Source: Zhengitettix transpicula (taxonomy: Eukaryota; Arthropoda; Insecta; Orthoptera; Tetrigidae). From it: a stretch of 64,000 nt of DNA. A program made the translations under genes and the position numbers. Of this stretch, positions 44,616-57,600 are shown in pieces. The notes beneath the pieces are model-generated. The model was not told where the DNA came from. It worked only from the letters and a program-made list of their open reading frames with translations, and ran no database searches. Position 1 is the stretch's first letter, and each line of letters opens with the position of its first letter. The DNA lies in contig CM073592.1 of NCBI GenBank assembly GCA_037074705.1, positions 57,897,129 to 57,961,128 of the forward strand. Direction: 5' to 3'.

Positions 44616-46790
44616 TACTTTTAAAATAACCTTAAAATTTAATAGCTACGTTAAAATTTCATTACATGCCCATGTGGTTTATCATAAATTAAGTAATTTT
44701 TTAGCTTGACTTATTTCGGTTTTTTCATTACTTTTCCAGAGAGACAATAGATTAAATGAAGATTATAATTAATGTAAAATAACACGTTACTATTATTACA
44801 CATAAGTATTTACAATTCATCCTAAAACAAATATTATTTACTGAACATAATTTATGGGAAATACTATGCACTGATTATGTCAGCACAACATTGATCCATT
44901 ATTGTAACAACATATAATCACACGGTATGCAGTCTGAATTGTTTGAGTATCCATTTTTTCCATTTAACTTAGTGGTGGTTAGTGCAGAACATTGGAATTT
45001 CATGTCTCAGTAGTTGTACACTAGATACCGTTAGTCAAACTATAAAATGTTTATTTACCTTAGTTGATCTTAATAGTAATGTTAGTATCGTAATGCTATC
45101 ATACATTACATTGAATGGAATATAACTTGCAAAATAAACTCATAGTGCCTGTGCGCATCGCTGTTCATATATTGTCATTGATCAGGGTTTTAATTGACGA
45201 GCTTAATGACGGGAATTAAGCCGTAAATCGTGTGTGATATGAGATGTAAATAAGGCTTTCACGGCCTGTCATCCATGGCGTGGTAAACAAGGGTTAGCCA
45301 CTAATGCTGCTGATATTAACAAATTCAAAGTTTTTCAGTAATTACTATTAGTGCACGCGTTAAACTGCAGTATAGAGATATGGAATAATTAATAACTGTA
45401 CAAATTGAATTACCCTGGTCGTTATTAAATACCAAACTTCATTTCTGAAAGTGTGGGAAAAACGGAAAAATATTTTCTTTTCGTGCCCTAAAATATTTTC
45501 CTTCTGAGATTTGTCTTCTGTAAACAATTATTTTATGTATACAGTATTTTTAGCAAACTTTGGGCCAAGGGCAGTGCATATGGTCGGAAACTTGAGTTGT
45601 AAGAGACAAAAGATGTGTAACTAAATTACCTTTAGGATGATGGACAGCAGACAAGAGAGAGGATCATGACGGTCAATATTTATTACTTCCTTGGCTGCTG
45701 GAAATGTCTCAGAAATGATGAAAAACCTGTATTGATCGACGAGCGCCGTTGCGAGACGGTAATCATTGACAGCCGACAAACAAAGTGGCTAATTTGTATT
45801 AAAATAGAAAGAAAAAAATCAGAATCTGCTGGAAGTTTATTGACCATAGTTCAACTATCAATAGAAATTGTAAGCTGTTTGGCACCAAAATTAATGGCTT
45901 CCTATAAAATGCTAACAGTTTAAAACCATAAACCAGCTGTATTTTAGAAGGAAAAAAATAAGTAAATTGAAAAGAATAGATGAAGTTTTAAGTTTTTGAG
46001 CAACAAGCAACCTTCACCTACACCTATCACTATGGAAAAAGATAATAGTTAGTCTTTTTGGCAAGAAGAACCTGGAACAATGTTATGAACATTTGTTGAA
46101 TGTAATTAGGAGGAAGTGAGGTTAATTATCAAATGGACTAATACCGAGGAGATGAAGTTATCCAGTATCCACACAGACAGAGGACTCATTTTGGTAAACA
46201 CAATATCCCACAGTCACAGCCACATATGTCTAATGGCAAAAATTTCTGGTTACGAAAAAGATTCCCGTGAGTTGTTAACTATATACCTACTCACAGTGTT
46301 TAATATTTCCTTTTAATTTTAATGTGCAGAAGTTATTAAATGATTACTGTTCCATATCAGTACCTTCAGATTAAGCCTGACATAGAGTCAACTGTATATT
46401 TAGTGTGAAAATAAATTAAATATCATATGTTTTAATATCAGATCTTTTGTTTTTCAGAATAAATTCTTAATTTTATTGTTATATGAACATTTTTAATTCA
46501 CAATTAAATCATTCTTATGAAAATATCATAACATTAAAAATTAGTCCCGTAACGTAATTTTACTTAGTACATAACGCGCAAAGAATGGTCATTATAAATT
46601 TATAACGAGTACAAAAAATGAATTAAAGTATCGGGATGGAAAAATGTAAGCTCTTACCAATCTGACCATTCCCTGTCGACTCCTGCATCCTTAAGACCTG
46701 TTGTAGGATCAACTGATACTTAAATTCAATTTAACGAATGGCCTTTACGGCTACAGCTCTATATTCTCAAATCGAGTACATAAACATTAT

Positions 46791-47010
46791 TAACATTTAT
46801 ATTTCATATTCTCGTACTTATCAAAATATCCTAGGTAAGAAGAACCTTTATATGTCTTATTTAGCGGATGTTAAAACTATCCTTACTGTATTTAGGTAAT
46901 TATAACATTTATATTTCGTAGTCTCGTTTTCATCAGATTATTCTACATAAGAAGAACCCTTTAATGTCTTATTTAGAGAATGTTATTGTTATACTTACAA
47001 TTTTTTAATC
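46791..47010. repeat. Diverged tandem duplication, period about 112 bp
   Basis: 46791-46902 and 46903-47010 share TAACATTTATATTTC, TCTCGT, ATAAGAAGAACC or GTAAGAAGAACC, and ATGTCTTATTTAG in the same order and spacing. The copies have diverged considerably, so this is an old duplication with no known function. Confidence 0.75.
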
Positions 47011-50000
47011 CTTAAACAATTATATTGCTGTTTCCTTTTTATTTCAGCATGGTTTATTCATTTAATGGCCAACAATTAAGTTACAAAAAAATACGCCTAA
47101 AAACTGTAGTCTTTGTTTCATATATCTCTGTCATTGGTGTGAAATTAATAGCTGTGGGCACCGTAATATATTGGCACATTTATCAAGCTCAAGTGAGACG
47201 TATCGAAACTGAAACAAATATATAGCACTACGCAAACATTTGCTCTAACGATGATTTTATGTTTCCGACAATTTTAAATTGAGAAAGACGTGAAGTTGAG
47301 CGGAAAAATTTACAAATTACATTTTGTAGTTTCAGAATAGTAGAGGACTAACAAATACTAACTTATTTATACATAATTAAGTTGCTACGAGTTGATTTTG
47401 TTTACTTTTATTAATTGGTGTATAGTTCTAAAGTTTATTAAATTTATTTATCAAACGCTCAAATTCTTCATTCCTATATCGTAACTTGTTTTTTTAATTA
47501 TAAATCACTTCTTTATTTCAATGTCTCTTATAATGAGATAAATTTAACCGCCAATTTACAGACATTTTTATAATAAAAAAAATATTATAAAGTTTTGTAT
47601 TTAACAGTCAGCCCTCTTCAGGCTGAGGGCCGTTTGAAAGATGTGTTTTGACGTTATGAACATTATTACCTCAGCCTGTTATGAATATTACTAGAAAAAT
47701 CTCTGTAACGAAACATTAAAATAATTTATATGTATGCTTTTCCTTCATACACAATATGATTTTATTTAGAGTAATAAATCCAATAAAAGAACACAACGTT
47801 GTAAGACAAATAACACAAGAAATTAACAACTCGTATTACAGACAATATCAGAAATAAATTTTGAACAACATCGCCAGACAGTTGATTGAAACGTCTAATG
47901 ACTTTTAAATTATATTGTTCAAAATTAATAACCGTTACTGTCTGTTATACGGGTCGTTAATTCCTTCTGTTAATAAATCAGATAAATTATCAGTACTATA
48001 CAATATTTCAAATTACGAATTAATATAAATAATTTAAAATGAAAAGATATAAAAAAGAAAAACAACAGTACGTTTTCTCAAGTGGAAAAAAATATCAAAT
48101 CACAAATTTATATAAGAAACAAATTATGTAAAATTAGAAAAACAGAATTTTTCTATCCTAAATGTTGTAAGAAACAAACAATACAATATTTAAAATAAAT
48201 ATATAAATTTTAATAAATATTAATCAATTAAAAACACACAAATATGTACAAAAAATTTTAAAACTCTATCTACGGCGAAAGGCAGAGATAAAGCACCATT
48301 GTTATAATTTTCCTAGAAAACCTTTCACCAACCAGTCTCAGGTCAGATTGAATTATTTATCGTAAGCGGCAGCTCCATTTTCCGAGGCAATCCTATTTCC
48401 ATAATCATTTTTATATATGCTACATTTAAATAGAACAGTTTATATACGAGCGTATAATTTATGGCATTTACTTTATTTTTTCTATAGTCTGATCTTTGTG
48501 GCTTATCTACCAACAACTGGTAGAATGTTTTCAAATAGATGGAGTGATGGAAATTCCGCATTTTGCTGCTATTGTAGAGTCATAAACATCTTTTTTCCTT
48601 CCACTCTTGAAAATGCGGCAATATAATTGTGGTTCCCGAGCATTTTGTCACGATTTTCTACAATCGTGTTTTCCAAGAATCATAATTGCTGGCTGGCCAC
48701 CAGCCACGGTGGAAGTTTTCCTTTCGTTTTGTAACTATTACATCAATTTAATTAATATATTAGCCTTTTATTACATAAATCTTTTTTATGCATTTAATTC
48801 ACAATAGGCAGTCAACGACGGAAAAGCTAACAGCCATTGTAATGTCGACTTACAGGGTAGTGTCACGTCAGTCATTCTTAGATAGCAAAATCCCAAACCG
48901 AATTTCCAAATATAATATTGAATAAGGGTGAAAATTGTATTTATAGGTACTTTTCCAAACGTAATGGTGCAAGTTTTTAAAACGACCCGGTTATTACAGA
49001 TGTTTTGTATAGAGGCGAATCTCTTGAGCGAAGTAATTGGGTTCGACGGCGGCGGATTGAGTGCGTACATGACAGGGCGCTCCACATCAGAAAGGTTCGT
49101 TAAGTCCTTTGAATTGCTATAATGAGCTCCTCAGAGTTCACAATGAATTGCCTTCGCTTCGTCTCTCGCTGCCCTCTCTGTGCTTTATAGGACGAGGATC
49201 ATCATTTGCGAATTCAACTTACCTGTGTATTGCGTTTGGTGCAGACAAAAAATTATTTTATCACATCCTTGCTTGCTCACTGGAATCCCGAGATTTAATC
49301 TGTAAACTAACGGGTGAGCAAAGTCGCTAAAAACGGCCGTAGACCGTTTCTAAGTGAAACAAGAACTTGTTACAGATTAAACCATTCATAACACTATAAA
49401 ACTTCCTTCAATTTAGACTTGAAAATTTATTTCAGATTCATTTAAATAAACCTCTTTTTTCATTTCTGAAACTCAACCATCTGATGCTTTGCTATCCAAA
49501 CCAGCTCAATACAAAAAATCAGAAACTAATTTTTAACGGGAACATGTTTTAAGATAAAGTTATATAAATCGTCGTGACCAATGATAGGTCATGGTAGTAG
49601 ATCTGCGTGAATTTCTGTATTGAGCGAAGCGAAATCGAATAAAATATAATTTGCATTTTTTCTAAGTTTATTAGGTCCCTCATAACTTCACGTAGTTCAA
49701 ATCCAGCGTACTTCCACCCTAAATAACGCGCGAACATATGTTCACATCAAACCCATTTCATTACTAACTTCCAACAACCCCCACCAATTCTCTTGGGACT
49801 CTCGTGTGGAGCCTTGCCTCATTCCATTTTTTGTTAGACGTCTCCGTCGGCCACACGTGTTTTAACTTAGTTAACCTATATAAATAAAATGATAGTTCAA
49901 TATGTACGCGGCTTAGAATCAAATAATTTTAATTTATTTTTCCGCTTCGTGCTTTGGGGGATCAGAGGAAAATGTAATCTAAATTTCTGTTCGTCTGCCT

Positions 50001-50521
50001 CGATGATTTTGTTCATTTTTCACAAGAAAACGTCAGACCAATTTGAACGGCTTTATTTTCCGATGTTATATGAAAATTCTCAGGAGGTTTTTAACAATAT
50101 CAAATGCTATTCGTCATCTTACATAATACACTTTTTCTCTCAATAGGGTTTTCCAATGGAAGAACGAATATTTTTCGACATAATTTTTAAAATTATAATC
50201 TACTCTACTGTAACAATAATTTTATTCTACCAACCATGATGCGATATCCTCCCAGTATTGTTGGTCTGCATACGTTTTAAAAATTCCTGAGATGTTAATT
50301 TTTCCGTCATTTCCTAATCTTAAGCAGCCTGTATGTATAGGTGAAACACATTTCACTTTAATTCTGTGGATAAAACAGTTTTGATGTGTGAAATTACTTG
50401 CGGAAAGAATCAGCTTAGAGTAAAACTTACTGTATTTATCTTAATAGTAAAACGAATGACTAATTTCAAAAATGTGAAAAAAAAATTCTTTTAATTTTTT
50501 TAATACATTTTTATTAGCAAT

Positions 50522-50932
50522 CAGACTCCAAACCCATCCCAATCGACTACTAGAGCCGTTACTACAACCAACTGACAACCGAATACTGAAGAGATGCTGG
50601 CCGGTAGACTGCAATAGAAACTGAGGTGGCGTTGTTGGACCCTCACCTCTCCACGACATCAGTACAAGACACTTTTATTAAATTGTACATGCTGTCAAAT
50701 TAGCTTAAAGATAGCAAATATTCGTGCAAGATAGTAAATACTATCTTTAAGCTAATTTGACAGCATGTACAATTTAACAAATGTGTCTTGTACTGATGTC
50801 GTGGAGAGGTGAGGGTCCAACAACGCCACCTCAGTTTCTATTGCAGTCTATCGGCCAGCATCTCTTCAGTATTCGGTTGTCAGTTGGTTGTAGTAACGGC
50901 TCTAGTAGTCGATTGGGATGGGTTTGAAGTTT
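50522..50932. repeat. Near-perfect 190-bp palindrome made of two LINE 3' ends
   Basis: Left arm 50522-50713 and right arm 50740-50932 are inverted copies with only a few mismatches, separated by 26 bp. Each arm is the end of a Jockey-type ORF2 plus its 3' untranslated region. The left arm is in sense on the plus strand (stop codon near 50621). The right arm is the end of the minus-strand remnant at 50835-51225. The spacer contains a further small inverted repeat (AGATAGTA/TACTATCT). The arrangement is tail to tail. Confidence 0.93.
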
Positions 50933-51225
50933 AGTATGGTGTTTACGATTTTTATCTTTGAAGACGTATGCTACATATGGTGTATTGAGTATGTAAGCTG
51001 AAGTTGGATACATACCAGGGAGCATTTGTAATAGTGCGCAGGATTTTTGATTGTACTCGTTGCATAATAGCGATGTGAGACTTGGCTGCGCATCCCCAGA
51101 GTTCTATTCCGTACGTCCATATAGGTTTGATCACTGTTTTGTAAAGTAATTATGAGAATGTTTTTGATACGCTCGTAATTTTAGAAAACTCTGCTTTCGA
51201 TAGCCAAAGATTCATTTGATTAAGA
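50835..51225 (-). pseudogene. LINE (Jockey clade) ORF2 C-terminal remnant
   Basis: Minus-strand sequence encodes the well-known C-terminal region of Jockey-type ORF2: LYKTVIKPIWTYGIELWGCA, then S-x-I-x-x-x-Q-R-x-Q-S-K-x-L-R-x-I-T-N-A-P-W-Y-V. After a frameshift near 51000 it continues as KLQTHPNRLLEPLL and ends RILKRCWPIDCNRN with a stop. This is the expected order of the L-x-P-x-W-x-Y-G-x-x-L-W-G block, the N-A-P-W-Y block and the H-P-N block. One stop upstream (between FS and LLYKT) and the frameshift make it non-functional. The reverse-transcriptase core is missing, so the copy is 5'-truncated. Confidence 0.88.
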
Positions 51226-52832
51226 TTTATCTTATCACTATTATTATTAATAATTATCAATCTATTGATAATCTGCTGGACCCTTCATTTCCTTTTTCAG
51301 GAATCAGAGATTCCTTCTATTCTAAATTCCTGAATAACTTAATAAGTCCTGTTTCAAAACTCGTAGGTTTATTTCCTATTAATCTTCGTCAGAAAGTACG
51401 CAGCTCCGTCAGAGCATGTGTCATATCCACGTAAGTCTTTTTAGAAGCGCTGCGCTGAATAATGACGTCATCTTGACCTCACTTCTTTGAACGTCCTCAT
51501 TTGTCACCCTCCGTCTCTTCACTCGACTTTTGCAGTCCTCCTCCAGAACCACATTTCAAATCTCCCTACGGATTTTCTTATTCTTTTGTCTTTAATCTGA
51601 ATTTCCTGTCCGTATAAAAAATTACGCTAGAAAAACAATAATATGAATAACGGTTCTTTATTAAAATAATAACAGAAAAATCGATGACGCAAATTGAACG
51701 TGTTAATTCAGCAATGAAAAAACTAATAAAATAAATTCAATATATTCGTTTTAAAAATAGACAAATTCATACAAACCATATAGTTTTCTAGAAAATTAAA
51801 TTTTGTCTCCATACTACGAAGATAAATGAAAATATTCTTGCAAAAAATGTATTTATTTAAACATTTTTGAAGAAAAATTGAGTTTACAGAAAAAAACATT
51901 TAATATAATCACAAATACTACCTATAAATTTCAAAAAATAATTCACAAATGTGCAATATATATTTAATTTAATTGTAAATATTTACAATGATAAAATAAT
52001 TTATATCATTTAATTGTAAAAATTGTTTATACTAATAGGTCGATATGATTTTATTGGTTTCGTAAGGCCTCTTTTTGTGTAATAGAACACGACATAAATA
52101 TTAATTAATGCATAACAAATAAATATATAACTGAGAAAATAAAATTACATTATATATAATAAATGCGTTTTAATATATCAAATTGCAGATGAAAATTTTA
52201 TGCATAACTGTTTATATGTAATGCAAGACTTAAATAAAATGAAAAATATGTGTAATAAGGAATATTTTAAGAATTTCAATTTTGAACTACATTTATGCAA
52301 ACCTGAATAAGAAAATATATTATAGAAATTGGAAATATATGAGTATAAAATTTTCACATATAATTTAGGTACTTACTTTATAATAATTTAAATAAGTGGA
52401 ACAAAAACAATTTCGTGACAGAATTTGTCCACAATTAATAAGAAATAAATTTAACTAAATTTTACGAGAAATTAGTACAAAATAAGTCACTAAATTAATA
52501 TGTTAAGGTATTCGTGCAAAATTCAGTTTTTCACGATACGTTGAACATCACGTTCATCAAATACAAACCAAAAAAAATACGTTATTATAGTTTTCGAATC
52601 ATTATTTATGTATTATAACTTCTTGAAATAGTTTTTAGAAACAAAATACGCTTTTGAGATATCGTAATCAGGATATAAAAGGTGAGTAACAAAAAGACTA
52701 ACTGAATAGACAATATATGAACGATCATTAATGTCATAGAAATAATTCATTTTTATAGGATATATTTTATTAACTAACTTTCAATAGCATAGATTTCAAC
52801 AACGGATTAAGATTTGGTATTGAAAGTAAAAA
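51226..52832. other. Non-coding A+T-rich stretch
   Basis: No recognised gene, RNA or repeat. Confidence 0.55.
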
Positions 52833-53078
52833 TTGGTTATCGGTCAATGCTATTTTTGGCAGACATTGGAAAGCGGTGGAATATTTTTACTCACGTACTG
52901 CAAACAGGGCGAGCTGTATAAATACCAGGGGACAGATTGTAACGATTGTCACATCGCATCGTTCGGATTCGCCAGTCGAAGCGACAAAAGCTCTGAACAT
53001 TCCTGCACAAAAGATCACAATCGTTATTGTGAACATTTTTTAAATGTCATACAGAATAAAAATATTATTTCTCTTTAA
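52833..53078 (+). pseudogene. Possible Penelope-like endonuclease (GIY-YIG) remnant
   Basis: An 81-codon open frame contains GELYKYQGTDCNDCHIASFG and then a Ser/Arg-rich stretch, an E-H pair, H-x-x-x-Y-C-E-H and F-L-N-V-I-Q-N-K-N. The order V-Y-K-x-x-C-x-x-C-x-x-x-Y-I-G-x-T-G-R-S-x-x-x-R-x-x-E-H followed by a H-L-I-x-N-x-H segment is characteristic of the C-terminal endonuclease of Penelope-like retroelements. Here the Y-I-G triplet is H-I-A, and the catalytic arginine position is uncertain. If the reading is right the domain is dead. No reverse transcriptase is recognised upstream. A chance resemblance cannot be excluded. Confidence 0.4.
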
Positions 53079-53324
53079 TTTTACTTCACAGATATCACCT
53101 GACTTAGAAATTTATTTGCATCATGATCAAGTCTGTTACAGATACTACAGAGTTTAAATACAAATACTCTCGCATTCGTTTCATGAGTTATGGAACCGCC
53201 TCTCAATTTGCGGTGTATATAACAAAAAATATTTTAACACAAGTAAATAATGACCCGTAAAACAGACAGTAAAATAAAATAATATATAACAATACCAATA
53301 CAATACAAAATAGCCACATGAGGT

Positions 53325-53460
53325 TAAGGATGGCGGAATGTCGCACCGGGCTGGGCGTCAACTAGGACTAGCTCAGAGCAGCCATCCAGTAACCGGAAGA
53401 TCTTGTTTTCGATTCACGGTCCGTTCGTCATTTTTACACCCATATTCCTTAAAGAAAAAT
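53325..53460 (+). mobile_element. tRNA-derived SINE with A and B boxes
   Basis: TAGCTCAGAGC at 53369-53379 fits the Pol III A box. GTTTTCGATTC at 53405-53415 fits the B box with one mismatch to GGTTCGATTC plus a spacing change. Between them, CCAGTAACCGGAAGATC resembles an anticodon arm and variable region. The surrounding sequence reads like a degenerate tRNA followed by a tRNA-unrelated tail. It is too diverged for a functional tRNA gene. No TSD was found, and the 3' boundary is approximate. Confidence 0.7.
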
Positions 53461-53941
53461 ACATTTTAATTTATGTCATACTTATCATACTTATTAAAGG
53501 GATATGTTATTAAAATATATTAAGCCTTAATTCATCTAGATAATTTATATCTAATTGGCTCATTTATTGTAGAAATACTTAAATGCAGTGTCGGTACCAT
53601 AAATTAGTTATAATAATTTTTTGCACACTATAAATATAAAAAATAATTATTTTTGTCATACTCTGTACTTAAGCTGAAAATTCATCATTTCTATAATTTT
53701 ATGTAAATTATTGTCTACAGTTATCTGATAAATTTAACAGAGCATATGAATGATTTATAAAGGATACTTCTAATTTTTTAATGCGTTTTTTATTCGAATA
53801 TTAATAATTCATTACTTATTACCGTTTTTCATACAAATAAATATTTAGTTATATTTATATATTTCCAGATAGTATCTAACTTTGTTAGAATATTCGTACA
53901 ATGCACTTACGTGTAGAATAAAAAGTAAATTTTGAGTTCTA

Positions 53942-54655
53942 TCTTCTATATAATAAAAAAGTATGTATATTTGTATGTATGTATGTATGTATGTATGTAT
54001 GTATTTACGTTGTTCTTTATACAAATTTTATCGCGTGGACAGAATGCAACAAAAATTGGTGCACATATTCTTCAAGAAATGAAAAACAGTACTGTGGGGA
54101 TGAGAAACCCGTAGCATAAAGGTGTAAAGAATTATAATTGATAAACGTGATAATTTTGTGTTAAATTAATGCGCGTCAAGAGATCATGACGTCAAGGGAC
54201 AAAGAGAGACGTTACTACGCGACGAACAAAGCAAATAGTTCATTTTTCGGTAATGCAATAAAGCAAAAATATTTCCATTGGATAAAATTATAATTTTATG
54301 TATGTTAATTTTCGTGCCATATTAAGTGACTCCAATATGGCGACCATTTGTTTACATTGTGAATTTAGCTAACAATTTCATCAATTTAATCGTTCGTAAT
54401 ATCTGAAGACTGAGGGACAATTATATCCTGCAGTACGCAATGAGTTATTTAAGAATAAATTCGGAGGTATGTTTGTTGGGATTGATGCAATAAAATTCCA
54501 TGTATTTTATAGCACCGGGGATGGAGTGTTGATGAAATTGCCACTCTTTCTGCATACGTAAGTAAAATAATTTCTTCACTAAAGATTAATGGAGAATTAA
54601 ATACTTTTCTGGTTTATATAAATAAGTACACGGGCAACGCCGGGCTCCCAGCTAG
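53942..54655 (+). mobile_element. Helitron-like element 3
   Basis: It starts TCTTCTATATAATAAAA directly after an A at 53941 and ends GGGCAACGCCGGGCTCCCAG followed by CTAG (54652-54655), with T as the next base. That gives the A|TC...CTAG|T arrangement and 3' GC-rich hairpin (GGC-AAC-GCC) of non-autonomous Helitrons. A (TATG)n tract lies just inside the 5' end, as in elements 1 and 2. The phrase ATTGGTGCACATATTCTTCA is typical of sequence near such ends. No Rep/helicase is encoded. A short open frame (53932-54114) is the translated microsatellite. Confidence 0.75.
53973..54004. repeat. (TATG)n microsatellite
   Basis: About eight TATG units just inside the 5' end of Helitron-like element 3. 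Confidence 0.95.
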
Positions 54656-57600
54656 TAAAACAATAAAAATAACTAATGAGCGACCTTCGAAGGCACTGCT
54701 CATTAAGTTAAATAAATATAATTACCTATCAATTCTATATAAAAAGAACGTGAATGAATAATATGAAGATAGAGCAGCAGAATGTATTATAGGAAAAATC
54801 TTCTATCAGAAACAGTAATGTAATAATGAAATGTAAACTACCCTTGTAATTCTGTACAAAACTTTTTGATTGAAAACTATTTTTATTGTAGGATGCAATG
54901 ATTAAAAACATATCTTTTGTACCTACTAAAGTGTCAGTAAGATAATTTTTAACGTGTCACTGTTTATGTAAAAAATAATCGAAGTTCGAGGCCTCGTATT
55001 CTAACAACACTATTTTTTGCAATGCATTTTAATCACAACGCTCTCGTCCAATATGGCAGAATCCTTTTGACTTGCCGTTTCAAAGCTTATTAATGTTAAA
55101 GACATTATACTTTAATTTTCACTCTGAAACAAAGGAACTTTCATCAACCTAGCGAAACTAATTCCGTGTGATGTGGTGCAAGAACTGTATGGCGTCACAA
55201 AGGGAAAATACCCCAATAATATTGAACAGAATTGGATCAATCCATGGCGATGATAACAAAGCGAGATGGAGTCCTGATATTGCCCAAGGTTTCTGTTTGG
55301 ATGACAAGGGTACTCAATAAAATGTTAGCTTTGTCTGATCCGAGATGATAAAAGGAAAACTAATCTTTTAAGCTTATTAGTCAACTTTCAAGTTCCTAAA
55401 AATATAAAAACACAATGATAAATAATTACTTCTGAAATTACCGAATCTTAAGCGAACACAACACTTTTTTGAAAACATTATTCTCAAATTTCAAGAGTCT
55501 GTCTTCGTAGACTATAATTGTGCTGTAATTTATTGGAATAAAGGACATCTATAGAATCCACTAATTTTATAAAGCAAAAAATATCTAATTACAAACCATT
55601 TTATCATGCATGTCTTCTAAAAATATTTCAAATTTTATACCAAATTTTTTCTCGTTGTTGGAACCAGAAACTTTGACTTATAGTTTGCTCAGAATAAAAT
55701 AATAAATATATATACACCTAAGGTACACTGTACTTCTCAAACTACCTTTTTAATATTTTTCTTAATAAAATATGTAATACTTTATTATAATCTTAAAAAT
55801 TCTGTAACTTATCTTATTAATCAGCACTATTTCCCATAATTACTTACATATTAAAAGTAAGTGTCCGTCAATTTTCAATATCAACAAATTGACACATACT
55901 GGTACGTTTTTTCAATCCATAATAATTCATTACAAAACGTAATATTTCCACACAACATTTACCTGAAGGTTAAGGTTCTTATTCAATTCAATTATGTAGG
56001 CCATCGAACCTGCCTGTTAATCGAAGACGATTTGTTTATTTCTTCAGAAACCTCTGAAAGAAACAAAAGTTTTGAACACTCGATAGGAATTGTAAATCTA
56101 ATTAAGTTGTTTTGCTTTGCATATTACATTATTCTTGTCTGAAAGGGAAGGCATGGGTTTCTTCGGATTGAATTAAGACTTGCATATTTTATACAGAAAT
56201 ATTTATAAAAATATAATGTTTGAGAAAGTATTACCGTTTAAAATTTGATACAGAATCGTGAACAGGTTGTAGTTTGATTTTTAACAAAACTTATGCGTTT
56301 AAGATGAAAATTCTTTGAACATAAAAAGCATTTATCTGAACATAGTGGAACGAGTTATATATCTTAAAAATTGGTTAAATAGCATTCGTAATACTAATAC
56401 TGGAAAATATATAAAATCAAGGATTTCAAAATTTTAAGCAAATCGCAACAATAAATTTTAAATAATTCAGTATTCAATTTGTTGGTGGCATTCGTCTTTC
56501 AAATTACAGAGTAAATATTCATATCATTCAATTTTTAAAAATTTCTGTAAGGAACTATAAAACTCAATTTATAAAACGTCAGGATAATCATTATTGTTAT
56601 TCTATAATTTAATAAAATTTTAAATCCTTATTACAAAGTTCCTACTCTAAAGAATAATTTTTAATAATATCGATATTCATATCATTAATATATGGGTCTG
56701 CTGAATTGAATCTTATGAATTTATGTTACTTTTTCATTTTTCTTTGTCATATGTTCTTAAATTTGTTAAAGGGTTTGTTTCGTCTTCTGCCAATACCATT
56801 TTTTGTTTTGCTAAAAAAAATAACCGTTCTATTGCTTATAGTCTGAAATTATTGATGCGAACTAAAAATTACGTAAATTATTAATTCATTATATTTCTGT
56901 GTTATAATTCACCTGGTCCATTTCTATTTAATTCTGTTATCGGCCAATTTTCCTATGGTGGTATGGCGTGGATATAAATTCATTACAATTTTAATTCCAA
57001 AGTACTAATTCTGATTTGAAAAGGGTTACCGTGTAATACGAAAAACGGGAAATCGATTGTATTTAATAAAAACGTGTATAGTGGAACTATGCAATAAGAT
57101 TCTGTCAGTAATTAGTAACACAGAGTTTGAAATGTCGATCACATTGAAAGCGCTGCGGGAATATTCAAAGCGGCCGATTCTCATAAACAAGATCAATTAA
57201 ATGTAATAAACAGCTAATCGTAGGCAACGGCTAGAAGCTTTTAGCTCAGAGGCTAGAGAACAGAGAAACAGTATATATGTCGAAGTAAACTTGTCCTCAA
57301 AGTCGCTGGTTTTCCCTCCGTGTGGGTAATAGCGTGAGAGGGAGACTAAAAATATAAATTTGAAGTCAGGATTGAAAATATTTAATGAATTAATTGGTGA
57401 AAAATACTATTATAATCTATTATATAATCTCATCGCGAAGCTTGAAGCTACAGTCGAGTGTCTGATTACTCTGTTAACAAAACATTGACAAACGTAATCG
57501 AGACTTGATGTAAGAATTGATTTGTAAGTGGTTGAAAATTTTAATGTAAATCAAATAAAATTTTTACTTGACAAATACTTGCAAGTAATTTTATATTATC

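Larger units (their letters stand above)
43268..50521. other. Non-coding stretch, no gene recognised
   Basis: About 7 kb, mainly A+T-rich. The only structures noted are a possible SINE-like fragment (44560-44615), a diverged tandem duplication (46791-47010) and small inverted repeats such as GGCTGG/CCAGCC near 48691-48705. Open frames up to 99 codons have no known domain. Confidence 0.5.
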
